From assembly GCA_964405465.1 (NCBI GenBank), contig CAYONZ010000004.1, positions 49,645-113,644 of the forward strand: a DNA stretch of 64,000 nucleotides, in the 5' to 3' direction. The stretch comes from CAYONZ01 sp964405465. GTDB taxonomy: Bacteria > Bdellovibrionota > Bdellovibrionia > Bdellovibrionales > JAMPXM01. The translations under genes were made by a program, and so were the position numbers. How positions within the stretch are numbered: position 1 is the stretch's first letter; each line of letters starts with the position of its first letter. The notes under the pieces were generated by a model that saw only the letters and a list, made by a program, of their open reading frames with translations, was not told the DNA's origin and did no database searches. Below are positions 35,623-44,920 of the stretch, one piece after another.

Positions 35623-37228
35623 GACTCAATACTAGCAATAAAACGATTAGAAAAGCCAGAAGGTATGGCCATAGATAACCGAATTTCTCGTAGATGGTGT
35701 GTTCAGGATGGCTTTGAAACTTTAAAACAAATTGTCCTGACCATTCTTTGAGCATTGGTGACATCTGCAGCACTTCGCCATTGGCGAGAATAGCGCTGGA
35801 GATTCCAGTGTTGGTGGCGCGAATAAGTGGTCGACGAAATTCGATGGCACGTGCAAGTGTCATGTAGAGATGCTGATAGGGTTCAGCCCAAGTGCCGTAC
35901 CAGGAGTCGTTTGAGACATTGGTAAAGATCTGTGCGCCCAGCTCCGCCAACTTGGCGGAGTGCTCAGGGTAGAGACCCTCGTAACAGACTTGCGGGCCGA
36001 TGACAGCTTGTGGCCAGGGCATGACCACAGGGCCGGGTCCTCTGCCAAATTCCCCCACCATCGGAAAAATTTGATAAAGAATTGGAAAAGTATCGCCCAA
36101 AGGAAAATACTCACCAAAAGCGAGTAAGATATGTTTGTAGTAAGGCAAAAGGGGAGTGTCGCCATTTTCGTTTAATAAAAAGAATCCATTATACACAACC
36201 TCTCGATCATTTTTCTTTCCAAAGGAATAAGCACCAGTGAGAAGCGGAAGGTGCTTTTCTTGAAAGAATTTTCGAACAGGAGCGGCATAGGTCGAACTTA
36301 AATAGCGAATATCGAGAGAGTCTGGAAAACCTGTTTCTGGCCAAAGCACAACCTGGGTGTCAGCAAATTTTTTGAGGCCCTCCGCAGTCAAATCTAGATA
36401 TTTGTTGACGATCGCTGTTTGGAAACCGCGGCCTTTTTCGGCCTCGACTTTTTCAAAATTTCCAATATTTCCTTGGGTAACTAAGAATTTCAATTCGCGA
36501 TCAAACGTATTCCATTTTTCAGCGTGGTATTTGCCCGTTAAGTTGAGTAGCGCAAAAACAATCAGTGTGGCAAATCCCAAAGATGCGGCTCGGGTTCTGC
36601 GTTGGGGCCACCACAGTATCACCCCAAGAAAAATGACATTGAGTAAGAGTGTGAAAATATGGAGTCCCCAAAAACCTACTACGTCAGCAAAATGATAAAT
36701 GGGGAGTTTAGCCCAAAGGTAAGTGTAACCTAGGTTCCAGGGAAAAATTTTGGGAGTCACGAAATCCCAAAGCGAAAACAGAGGCGTGAGCAAAGTCATC
36801 TGCGCCCATTGAGGGAGATTAAACTTGTTTTTGAGCCAGACAAATGACCAGCTAGCTAGACCATAGTAGATGTGTGCAATCGAGCAAAAGAGTAGAAGCA
36901 CGGCAAAGCCAGCGATTTTTGGAAATCCACCGAATTCGATGGCGGTGTAAGCCACCCAATTAAAGCCGATGATGTTTAAGAAAAATTGTGTGCACCATCC
37001 TGCCCAAAAACCATCGCGTGGGCTTTGTGCCTTTACCAGAAAATAAAAAAGTGGCACCAGCGCGATCAATAGCGCCCAGGGTGGAAACGGAATGTAACTT
37101 GTTCCGACTAATATTCCTGACAAGATAGGCAAAAGAAAAAACGTCATTCTCTGGTGAATCTGGTTGTGAAAAAAAGCGGATAGTCGCAGAATGAAAGAAG
37201 ATTTCAAGGATGTGGAATCTGGTTGCAT
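35600..37228 (-). CDS. lnt: apolipoprotein N-acyltransferase
   Basis: 542 residues. Inner-membrane enzyme adding the third acyl chain to lipoproteins, in keeping with the many lipoproteins in this window. It has about six N-terminal membrane helices, then a nitrilase-like domain with the catalytic Glu (VLWPETGFPD), Lys (LLPYYKHILLAFGEYFP) and Cys (IGPQVCYEGLYPE), and a final helix. An ATG at 37147 could be the start instead, since no ribosome site is evident for 37228. Co-directional and overlapping with mutS2. Confidence 0.93.
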   Translation of the reverse strand: MQPDSTSLKSSFILRLSAFFHNQIHQRMTFFLLPILSGILVGTSYIPFPPWALLIALVPLFYFLVKAQSPRDGFWAGWCTQFFLNIIGFNWVAYTAIEFGGFPKIAGFAVLLLFCSIAHIYYGLASWSFVWLKNKFNLPQWAQMTLLTPLFSLWDFVTPKIFPWNLGYTYLWAKLPIYHFADVVGFWGLHIFTLLLNVIFLGVILWWPQRRTRAASLGFATLIVFALLNLTGKYHAEKWNTFDRELKFLVTQGNIGNFEKVEAEKGRGFQTAIVNKYLDLTAEGLKKFADTQVVLWPETGFPDSLDIRYLSSTYAAPVRKFFQEKHLPLLTGAYSFGKKNDREVVYNGFFLLNENGDTPLLPYYKHILLAFGEYFPLGDTFPILYQIFPMVGEFGRGPGPVVMPWPQAVIGPQVCYEGLYPEHSAKLAELGAQIFTNVSNDSWYGTWAEPYQHLYMTLARAIEFRRPLIRATNTGISSAILANGEVLQMSPMLKEWSGQFVLKFQSHPEHTIYEKFGYLWPYLLAFLIVLLLVLSRGKSKES

Positions 37229-37262
37229 AAGACAACGCTAACATGAACTCACGGAGGGGCCA

Positions 37263-38177
37263 ATGGAAACTAGGCAAAACACAAATTTTCGTACGCCTAA
37301 TGAAATCATCAAGGTCCGCTGTCCCAATTGTCAAAAAGCTTATTCGGTTGAAGCCCGCCAGATCCAGGTTTCGCGCCCACAGTTTGAGTGTTTGAGCTGT
37401 CATCAGTTGTTTGCTTTTTCTTATCCGCTGCCGTCTGGCGTTCGTACAGCACATGCTGAAGTTGTGGATCGTCCGATCATGCCACGTGAAGAATTGGAAA
37501 ATGAATACACTTCAAATGTTCGCTTAATTCCCGCGGCGGTGGTGCAACCAGCGCTGGTGAAATCTGCCCATGACGAGTTAGAGTTGCGAAAGAATCTGCG
37601 TGCTCGACAGGTGAATCGAGGTCAAGAGAATAAGCACACGATTGAATGTCCGAAATGTCACAAGCTGAATAAGGCCGGTCAGGAAGAGTGTGTGTCGTGT
37701 GGGGTCATCATTGAGAAATTCTTGGAGGCTCAGCGGGAGGATCGTGTCGAAGGTGAAATTCGCTTTCGAGGCAAGCATGAATTGCTTGTGCTTTGGCAAA
37801 AAGTAATCGCGCAGTATGAAAATTTAGCGGTGCATGATGAATTTATTCAGGCCTGTTTTCATGAAGAGTGTCTGTCGTTCGCCTTTTATCAATACTCGCG
37901 CATCTTGGCCGCACATCCGACCGAAGACATTGCCAAAAGTAGTCAATTGAAAATTGTGGCGGTGGCTTCGAGTGCCTTTGAGAAGGCTTCAAGTTTTGAT
38001 CTCGGTTTTCGGTTGCCCAAGGCGAGTTCGCTGGTGATTTTCGTGGCGGCGTTTGTTGCAGTCGCTGGATATTTTATTCCGGGAATGCGTAATCTCACTG
38101 GATTCGGTGTTGTGGCCGTTGGGGCCGTATTGGCTTTGCGTGCAATTCTGTCTCGCTTATCAAATGCCTCGTTTTAG
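37263..38177 (+). CDS. zinc-ribbon membrane protein
   Basis: 304 residues. The N-terminal MJ0042-type zinc finger (IKVRCPNCQKAYSVEARQI ... FECLSCHQLFAF) is typical of myxobacterial and bdellovibrio regulators. A second ribbon (ECPKCHKLNKAGQEECVSCG) follows near residue 130. The C-terminus has two hydrophobic helices (SLVIFVAAFVAVAGYFIPG, FGVVAVGAVLALRAIL), so it is probably tail-anchored in the inner membrane. Divergent from lnt by about 34 bases. Function unknown. Confidence 0.82.
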   Translation: METRQNTNFRTPNEIIKVRCPNCQKAYSVEARQIQVSRPQFECLSCHQLFAFSYPLPSGVRTAHAEVVDRPIMPREELENEYTSNVRLIPAAVVQPALVKSAHDELELRKNLRARQVNRGQENKHTIECPKCHKLNKAGQEECVSCGVIIEKFLEAQREDRVEGEIRFRGKHELLVLWQKVIAQYENLAVHDEFIQACFHEECLSFAFYQYSRILAAHPTEDIAKSSQLKIVAVASSAFEKASSFDLGFRLPKASSLVIFVAAFVAVAGYFIPGMRNLTGFGVVAVGAVLALRAILSRLSNASF

Positions 38178-38210
38178 CTTGGGTCGTATTCATCTTAGAG
38201 CGTTTTTCTT

Positions 38211-39647
38211 TTAGGGCGTTTGTATGCCACCTGCATTTGCAGAGGCTGGGCCTGGACTTGCTCCCATTTTCTGAACGGCTTTTAGAAAGTCTTTGCCAAA
38301 TGAAGCTAAGTTTTCTCCTGGGACTTCATTTTCTTCAACAGGGCTTGTGGTTGCAGTTTTCTTTTGCGACGCCTTGTTTTCAGAAATCCGATCGGTGCTA
38401 AAAGTTTTTGCTGGAATTGTGGCCGTATTGGTCGCGACCACACCTGAGGCTCCTACTCCCATGTCGAGGCTGGTGAGAGCTTTGTATGAATTCAAAAGTT
38501 TCGAGGTTGAAGTTTTACCTGCAAGTGCTTGATACTCGTCGCCGGTACGGAGAATATATTTTTTAACATCGAATGCTGAGAATTCGCGGTTATGCGCCAT
38601 CACCAGAGCGGCGACGCCTGTCACGAATGCCGTGGCTTGCGAAGTTCCGGTCATTTTTTGATAGCTATCTCCAGGGACGGTTGATTTGATTCCCTCTCCA
38701 GGAGCGGCAATGTCGACAGTCTTGCGTCCGTAGTTGCTTGATTTCAAAACATTGACCGGCTTGTTAACTGCGGTCACCGAAATGATATTACGCAATTGAT
38801 AGTCTGCTGGGTAATAGTGTTTGTCGGCTTCATCTGAGTTGGATTGTTCGTTGCCGGCGGCCGCGACAAATAAAATGCCTTTCTTTTCAGCCTCAGCAAT
38901 CGCGTCGTGTTCTTCTTGGGAGAATTCAAGACCACCACCTGAGTAATTGATGATCTTTGCATTCATTTTAACGGCGTATTTAATGGCATCAACTGTATTC
39001 TTGAGATTGTTGTTTCCCGGTGCCTTTGGGTCATAATATTTTAAAACCATTAAAGAGACATTGGGAGCAACTCCGCGAACTCCGCCAGGACCACCAGCTC
39101 CACCGATGATGCCCGCAATGTGAGTGCCATGGCTGTGATTATCGGTGAGGTTATTGTTGGCTTGCACAAAGTTCCAGCCATGCACATCATCCACAAACCC
39201 ATTATGGTCGTCGTCGATTCCGTTAGTGGCTTTGTCGTTGCCGAATTTATCAAATCCAGACTCCCCAGCATTGACCCAGAGATTCGCTTTGAGATCTTTG
39301 TGTTTGGCATCGATGCCGGTGTCAATGACAGCCACCACGATGTCCTTGCTTCCTTGTGAAATGGACCAAGCCTTGTCGGCTTGGGTTTTAACGATGCCCC
39401 ATTTTTCACTGATAGTTGGGTCATTCATGAGAACGTTGGATTCTCCTTCGGTCAGCTTGGCTTTTGTTGCGGCGGAGGAGGCATGACTCAAAGTGAGACC
39501 TCGGGAAAGCCCTTCGGTGAAGAGTCCGAGGTGTTCTGAGACAGTGCCCTCTGGAGATCTTTTAAGCAGTAGGTTGAGACCACCCCAGACTGAAACAACT
39601 AGGCTGAAACTTAAAATGCCAGTGGCGACTTGTTTGAGCTTGCTCAT
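38211..39647 (-). CDS. subtilisin-like serine protease (S8)
   Basis: 478 residues. N-terminal signal or anchor segment (VATGILSFSLVVSVWGGLNLLL), a short propeptide-like region, then the S8 catalytic core: Asp in VVAVIDTGIDAKHKD, His in SHGTHIAGIIGGAGG, the oxyanion Asn region in FVAAAGNEQSN, and Ser in MTGTSQATAFVTGVAALVM. The last ~80 residues are Ser/Thr/Ala/Lys-rich and probably unstructured. GGGAG lies upstream of the ATG. Probably exported. Confidence 0.94.
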   Translation of the reverse strand: MSKLKQVATGILSFSLVVSVWGGLNLLLKRSPEGTVSEHLGLFTEGLSRGLTLSHASSAATKAKLTEGESNVLMNDPTISEKWGIVKTQADKAWSISQGSKDIVVAVIDTGIDAKHKDLKANLWVNAGESGFDKFGNDKATNGIDDDHNGFVDDVHGWNFVQANNNLTDNHSHGTHIAGIIGGAGGPGGVRGVAPNVSLMVLKYYDPKAPGNNNLKNTVDAIKYAVKMNAKIINYSGGGLEFSQEEHDAIAEAEKKGILFVAAAGNEQSNSDEADKHYYPADYQLRNIISVTAVNKPVNVLKSSNYGRKTVDIAAPGEGIKSTVPGDSYQKMTGTSQATAFVTGVAALVMAHNREFSAFDVKKYILRTGDEYQALAGKTSTSKLLNSYKALTSLDMGVGASGVVATNTATIPAKTFSTDRISENKASQKKTATTSPVEENEVPGENLASFGKDFLKAVQKMGASPGPASANAGGIQTP

Positions 39648-39942
39648 CGTATGATCTCCCTCGTTCCCGTTACTTGTATGTAGAGCAAAGACGGTGCCGC
39701 CGTGAATGTCGGTAACCTATTGAAATCACACGGCACAATTTGAGATGTCCATTTTGGTCTGCAGAAGTTTTGAGGGGGTGTAGAGACCCTAGACAGGGAT
39801 CAACATCATCGCATTTTCGCGACTCATTTGGAGCGCCGCGCCTGCTGTGGCTTCATCATGGGCGGAGCACTGCGGTTAGATTACCACTTGCCTGATGGAG
39901 CTGATTTGGGTGCAATGTGAGACGAAAAATACAGGGGGTAAA

Positions 39943-40461
39943 ATGAGAAAAAATTTTTGGGGATTTTTAGTGTTGGTTTTGGGTTTTGCATTCTCGCAAT
40001 CAGCTTCCGCATATTTAGATGTTGTGTGTGTCCGCAAGGATTGTTTGAAGAACGGGTGGTCAGGGCACAATCCATACAATGGATATTGGTTTGAAGTTCG
40101 TTGCATACAAAAAGACTGCGCAAAGAACGGCTGGACCATGGTGGATGCTTACAATGGAGATTCGACGGCAGAATGTTTTGGCGGTGGGTGTTTTGTGGAC
40201 GGCTGGATGGATCGCTTTGCTGGTCGTCCGGGAGTTACGCAAACCAATCTTTGTCGATCGGGTGACGATCCCAAAGCTGATCCAAGTTGCTTCACGTACG
40301 GATGGGAAACGAGCAATAGCCAAGGGCGTGGTGAAACCATTTGTCGAGGTGATGATTGCGCTACACATGGATGGATTGTGCGTTTTCCAGGGCAGCCCGA
40401 TGCTCTATCAGTCTGCAAGGCTGGCGGATGTTTTATTGATGGATGGTCTATCAATCCGTGA
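39943..40461 (+). CDS. secreted protein with six C-x4-C-x3-G-W repeats
   Basis: 172 residues. The ATG at 39943 follows AGGGGG and gives a clean signal peptide (MRKNFWGFLVLVLGFAFSQS, then ASA). The mature part is six repeats of about 25 residues with the pattern C-x4-C-x3-G-W: CVRKDCLKNGW, CIQKDCAKNGW, CFGGGCFVDGW, a longer fourth one with 12 residues between the cysteines, CRGDDCATHGW and CKAGGCFIDGW. Twelve cysteines could form six disulfides, one per repeat. No family recognised. The stop overlaps the tilS start by 19 bases, though with a different cellular role. Confidence 0.85.
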   Translation: MRKNFWGFLVLVLGFAFSQSASAYLDVVCVRKDCLKNGWSGHNPYNGYWFEVRCIQKDCAKNGWTMVDAYNGDSTAECFGGGCFVDGWMDRFAGRPGVTQTNLCRSGDDPKADPSCFTYGWETSNSQGRGETICRGDDCATHGWIVRFPGQPDALSVCKAGGCFIDGWSINP

Positions 40462-41552
40462 GTTTTCAAGGCGTCAAAGCGGAGCCGCTAGCTGAATATG
40501 AAAAAGAATTTTTCTTAAAGTTCAAAGAGAAAAAATCAAGTCGACTTTTGGTTGCGGTTTCTGGAGGGCGTGATTCAATCGCGCTTTTACATGTTCTTGC
40601 ACGCCTTCGCTCAAGGTTGGGTTGGCAAATTGTTGTAGCCCATGTGCACCACGGGCCAGTTTTATCCTTCTCACGCCTGGGGCAATCCTCTGCGAGTGTA
40701 GCTTCTTCTTGGGCGCACGCGACCTCAGGTCAGTTGGCGTTTCGGCAGCGGGCTTTTGTTTTTGTTGAAAAGCAGGCGCGAGAGTTAGGGTTAGAGTTTG
40801 TTTCTCACCCAGAGCTCATGTCTGCGTTGGCTCAGCCCGGTGATCCGAACGAACTATGTGCTGCACACTTGAAGCAATTCAAAGAACCGCTCGAAAGTGA
40901 AGAGGATCTGCGGCGCTATCGTTATCAGTGTCTTGAGACGTGGCGAGCGCAAAGCGCTTGTGATTGGATTGTGCTCGCTCATCATGCGCGTGACCAATTT
41001 GAAACGCGTGTTTTGCAAATGTTGCGAGGGTGCGGAGTCGAGGGACTGAGGGGGATGTCGCAGATTGAAGGTCGATTGTGGCGTCCATTTCTTGAAACAT
41101 CCTTTGAGCAAATTTGCCTTTGGGTTGAGCAGAATAATTGGGCTTACCTCGATGATCCGTCGAACCAACAGAGCTTGCCCCTACGCAATTGGCTTCGCCA
41201 AGAGTGGCTCCCAAGTTTGGAGCAAAAACGTCCAGGGGCTTTGCAGAGTTGGGCTCGTTCGTTTGATACATGGTCCAATGTGTTGAGTGCTGCAGAAGCG
41301 AATCTGCCGCCGGAGGTGTTCGTGCAAAAAAAACTGGATCGTAAAATCTTACAGTTTTTTACATTTGAACAAACCTGTTTGGCTCTGGCGATCTATGTTC
41401 GCCGTATGAATTTACAAGGGATCACGCGCGGACAAATCGAAGAAATCACAAAGCGCCTTGACAATTCCCAGAACGAGATCAGATTTAAGGTCGCACGTCT
41501 AACGTGGGCAACGGACGCTGATTTTTTTTGGTGTCAGAGCGTGACAGATTAG
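40443..41552 (+). CDS. tilS: tRNA(Ile)-lysidine synthase
   Basis: 369 residues. Makes lysidine at position 34 of tRNA-Ile(CAU) so that it reads AUA. The ATP-pyrophosphatase loop is VAVSGGRDSIALLHVLA, followed by IVVAHVHHGP, and the tRNA-binding part includes VLAHHARDQFETRVLQMLRGCGVEGLRGM. ATG 40443 overlaps the previous gene; a GTG at 40458 is an alternative, and neither has a strong ribosome site. It is the first gene of a long housekeeping run that continues with ftsH. Confidence 0.92.
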   Translation: MVYQSVSFQGVKAEPLAEYEKEFFLKFKEKKSSRLLVAVSGGRDSIALLHVLARLRSRLGWQIVVAHVHHGPVLSFSRLGQSSASVASSWAHATSGQLAFRQRAFVFVEKQARELGLEFVSHPELMSALAQPGDPNELCAAHLKQFKEPLESEEDLRRYRYQCLETWRAQSACDWIVLAHHARDQFETRVLQMLRGCGVEGLRGMSQIEGRLWRPFLETSFEQICLWVEQNNWAYLDDPSNQQSLPLRNWLRQEWLPSLEQKRPGALQSWARSFDTWSNVLSAAEANLPPEVFVQKKLDRKILQFFTFEQTCLALAIYVRRMNLQGITRGQIEEITKRLDNSQNEIRFKVARLTWATDADFFWCQSVTD

Positions 41553-41685
41553 CTAAAGGTCCATGGGTAAAGGTCCAGTCGACCAATGGGCTGTTTGCAA
41601 AGCGAGCATTTGTGAGTGGCTGTGTCCAATGGTATTCTGATGTTGCATTTCGTGTTTTTCAGTGTGCATGAGAAAGGGATCCTAA

Positions 41686-43662
41686 ATGATGCGTTCGAGT
41701 CAGAAAACCTTGGCCCTGTGGGCAATTCTTCTTGTGGTTGGTGTGATTTTATTTAAATCGTACGATCACCAACAGTCTTCGATCATTCGTGACTTTGACT
41801 ATCCTAAATTTCTGACTGCGCTTGAAGAAAAAAAGATCAAGTCTGTGTCTTTCAAAAAAGAAACTTCTGAGATTTCAGGCGAAGTGAAGCCAGAGTTTGT
41901 TCAAGATCTTAAGGGTCAACATTTTAAAATTAATGGCAATACAGATGGCGAAGGTTTTAAGATCGTTCGTGACTATGGTATCACGCCCAACTACGAAGCC
42001 GGTGACTCGAACTCGATGGCGCAAACCTTTGTAGTGAATTGGCTGCCGCTGATTCTCATTGTCGGCATGTTTCTATTTATCATGCGACAGATACAGGCTG
42101 GTGGCGGTAAAGCCATGAGCTTCGGTAAGTCGCGAGCGCGTCTTTTGACTGAAAATAAAAACAAAGTGACCTTTCAGGATGTCGCTGGAGTTGAAGAGGC
42201 CAAAGAGGATCTACAAGAAATTGTTCAGTTCTTAAAAGACCCAAAAAAATTCACTCGGCTCGGAGGTCGTATTCCAAAAGGTGTCTTGCTTGTTGGTCCT
42301 CCAGGGACAGGTAAGACTCTTTTGGCACGAGCTATCGCAGGCGAAGCAGGCGTTCCATTTTTTACTATTTCAGGTTCTGATTTTGTTGAAATGTTTGTTG
42401 GTGTGGGTGCCAGTCGTGTTCGTGATCTTTTTGAACAGGGCAAACGAAACGCTCCCTGCATTATTTTTATTGATGAGATCGATGCTGTCGGCCGTCACCG
42501 TGGTGCGGGTATGGGTGGTGGACACGATGAACGTGAACAGACTTTGAATCAACTCCTCGTTGAGATGGATGGATTTGAAGGAAATGACGGCGTCATTTTG
42601 ATTGCTGCAACCAATCGTCCTGACGTACTTGATCCCGCGTTGCTGCGTCCGGGACGATTCGATCGTCGCGTGATCGTGAATAAACCAGATTTGTTTGGTC
42701 GTCGCAAAATTCTTGAGGTGCATGTTAAACGCACCCCGCTTGCAACAGATGTTGATATTGAACGTATTGCCCGTGGGACCCCTGGGTTCTCTGGTGCCGA
42801 TCTCGAGAATTTGGTGAACGAAGCGGCGTTGAACGCAGCTCGTACTAATAAGAGTAAGTTAACGCAAAGTGATTTTGAGTTTGCTAAAGACAAAGTGTTG
42901 ATGGGCGCTGAGCGGAAGTCGATGGTCATCAGCGACGAAGAAAAACGCAATACGGCCATTCATGAAGCTGGGCACACACTTGTCGGTAAATTGATTCCAG
43001 GTAATGATCCGATTCACAAGGTCACGATTATTCCGAGAGGAATGGCATTGGGTTTAACTTATACTTTGCCAGAAAAAGAAAGCTTGAGTCTTTCGAAGAG
43101 CAAGGCCGAAGGGATGATTGTGTTTCTGTTTGGTGGGCGTGCGGCCGAAGAAATCGTTTTCGGTGATTACACGACAGGCGCTGGCAACGATATTGAGAGA
43201 GCAACGGATATTGCACGAAGAATGGTCTGTGAGTGGGGTATGAGTGAAAAACTAGGTCCTCTTGCTTATCAAAAACGTGAGGGACCGGTGTTTTTAGGAA
43301 TGCAGCAGAACACTCAACGTGAATATTCCGAATCAAAGGCCGAAGAAATCGACCAGGAAGTTTATCGACTGGTTACAGAAGGGCACAATAAGGCTCTTCA
43401 ACTTCTCAAGGATAACCGTGCGACACTTGATCGTTTGGCAGAGGCCCTATTACAGTTTGAAACGATTGATGGAGTTGAAGTTGAGCTTTTGGTTAAAGGT
43501 GGAACGATCGAAGACATTCGTCGAGATCGAGAGTTGCGTGAAGTTGAAAGCGCTAAGGAGCAGGCGAAAGGCCGACTGGAGTTGGCCGAAAAAGAACTCA
43601 AGGAAGCAAAGGCTGAGTCGGGAACCGTTAATGGCGGTGGCGATCCAGTAGCGGTGGGATGA
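41686..43662 (+). CDS. ftsH: ATP-dependent zinc metalloprotease FtsH
   Basis: 658 residues. Membrane-bound AAA protease. Two N-terminal helices (TLALWAILLVVGVILF and NWLPLILIVGMFLFIM) flank a periplasmic domain. Walker A GPPGTGKT starts at residue 204, the second region of homology includes TNRPDVLDPALLRPGRFDRRV, and the zinc site HEAGH begins at residue 426. The C-terminus ends in a charged coiled coil. AAAGGGAT precedes the start. It overlaps cdaA by 4 bases. Confidence 0.97.
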   Translation: MMRSSQKTLALWAILLVVGVILFKSYDHQQSSIIRDFDYPKFLTALEEKKIKSVSFKKETSEISGEVKPEFVQDLKGQHFKINGNTDGEGFKIVRDYGITPNYEAGDSNSMAQTFVVNWLPLILIVGMFLFIMRQIQAGGGKAMSFGKSRARLLTENKNKVTFQDVAGVEEAKEDLQEIVQFLKDPKKFTRLGGRIPKGVLLVGPPGTGKTLLARAIAGEAGVPFFTISGSDFVEMFVGVGASRVRDLFEQGKRNAPCIIFIDEIDAVGRHRGAGMGGGHDEREQTLNQLLVEMDGFEGNDGVILIAATNRPDVLDPALLRPGRFDRRVIVNKPDLFGRRKILEVHVKRTPLATDVDIERIARGTPGFSGADLENLVNEAALNAARTNKSKLTQSDFEFAKDKVLMGAERKSMVISDEEKRNTAIHEAGHTLVGKLIPGNDPIHKVTIIPRGMALGLTYTLPEKESLSLSKSKAEGMIVFLFGGRAAEEIVFGDYTTGAGNDIERATDIARRMVCEWGMSEKLGPLAYQKREGPVFLGMQQNTQREYSESKAEEIDQEVYRLVTEGHNKALQLLKDNRATLDRLAEALLQFETIDGVEVELLVKGGTIEDIRRDRELREVESAKEQAKGRLELAEKELKEAKAESGTVNGGGDPVAVG

Positions 43663-44468
43663 TTTCGGCGATTCTAGAAAATCTAAATTTTATCGCAAGC
43701 CAGCTTCGTCTTTGGGATGTCGTCGACATGCTCTTGGTCTGGACTGTGGTGTATCGTGTTTTAATTCTCATTCGTCATACAGGTACAGTTCAGATGCTTT
43801 CGGGTTTAGGAATCCTGGCGATTTCTTATCTGGTGAGTATTTGGGCTGAGCTTTTTACCTTTAATTGGATTCTTGAAAAGTTTTTTAGCAATTTATTTTT
43901 GATTGTCGTCATTTTGTTTCAAGGAGAAATTCGCAGAGCATTGGCGCATATTGGGAGCAATCCATTTTTTAGTGGAACCTCGCATGTTGAAGAAACTCAC
44001 ATCGTCGAAGAAATTGCCAAGAGTGCTGTTGCCCTGGCACAAAAGGGAATCGGCGGTCTCATTGTCCTCGAGCGTGAAATCAATCTTGAGTATTTTATTG
44101 AAGTGGGAACTGAACTCGATTCTGCTGTGAGTGGTGAGATCTTGAATTCAGTTTTTTTGCCTCAGAGTCCTTTGCATGATGGCGCTGTCATCATCCGCAA
44201 CGGGCGAATTTATGCGGCCGGTTGCTTTTTACCGCTGAGTAAGAACCCGGTGCTTGATAAAAATCTGGGTACTCGACATCGAGCTGCGATTGGCCTGACA
44301 GAAGAGACTGATGCCTTGGTGATTGTGGTGAGTGAAGAAAACAATAGTGTGGGACTGGTTGAAGGCGGGCAAATGATTGCTGATATCGACCATGCAGCCC
44401 TTCGCAAAGGTTTATACGAGTCGTTCGGTCTACGTTTCAGAAATCCTTCGACTGTAGTGGAGTCGTAA
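43659..44468 (+). CDS. cdaA: membrane diadenylate cyclase CdaA (c-di-AMP synthase)
   Basis: 269 residues. Condenses two ATP to c-di-AMP. Three N-terminal helices (VVDMLLVWTVVYRVLILI onwards) are followed by the DisA_N domain with the essential SPLHDGAVII (DGA) and GTRHRAAIGL (RHR) motifs. It is translationally coupled to ftsH (4-base overlap) and to the YbbR gene (1-base overlap), and glmM follows: the standard cdaA-cdaR-glmM arrangement. Confidence 0.95.
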   Translation: MISAILENLNFIASQLRLWDVVDMLLVWTVVYRVLILIRHTGTVQMLSGLGILAISYLVSIWAELFTFNWILEKFFSNLFLIVVILFQGEIRRALAHIGSNPFFSGTSHVEETHIVEEIAKSAVALAQKGIGGLIVLEREINLEYFIEVGTELDSAVSGEILNSVFLPQSPLHDGAVIIRNGRIYAAGCFLPLSKNPVLDKNLGTRHRAAIGLTEETDALVIVVSEENNSVGLVEGGQMIADIDHAALRKGLYESFGLRFRNPSTVVES

Positions 44469-44890
44469 TGGTTAAGCGTGCACAAGATTGGAAATCGAAA
44501 GCTCTGGAAAATCTCAGTTACAAGATAGTGGCCTTTTTCGTGACCTTGATTTTATGGATCACTATCTTGGGTCGTCGAGATATCGTTTTGACCAAAGAAG
44601 TTGATCTGGAGTTTTTGCTTCCACCGGCGATGTCATTGATTGAAAACAATATTGACCGTAAGATAGAGGTGAAGGTGTCGGGCCCACGTATCGCCTTAAA
44701 AAAGTTTGCGCAGAATCCTGGCACTATCACTGTTGATTTGAGTCGAAGTCAGGCTGGCTTGAACCGCGCCTTAATTACTCCACGAAATGTCGAAGTTCCA
44801 TTTGGCGTAAAGGTGCTTTCGGTTTATCCTGAAGTGGTCAACGTGACTTTGGTTCGAGCCCATTCATCAGGTCACCCACCAGCAGATTAG
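44468..44890 (+). CDS. YbbR/CdaR-like regulator of the diadenylate cyclase
   Basis: 140 residues. An N-terminal helix (IVAFFVTLILWITILGRR) is followed by a single YbbR domain of beta type (REVDLEFLLPPAMSLIE-like opening, then KIEVKVSGPRIALKKFAQNPGTITVDLS, YPEVVNVTLVRA). In firmicutes CdaR has several YbbR repeats and controls CdaA. Here only one repeat is present. It is coupled to cdaA and lies 30 bases before glmM. Confidence 0.88.
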   Translation: MVKRAQDWKSKALENLSYKIVAFFVTLILWITILGRRDIVLTKEVDLEFLLPPAMSLIENNIDRKIEVKVSGPRIALKKFAQNPGTITVDLSRSQAGLNRALITPRNVEVPFGVKVLSVYPEVVNVTLVRAHSSGHPPAD

Positions 44891-44920
44891 TACGAGTTGA
44901 ATAGAAATGGCGGAGCAGTT

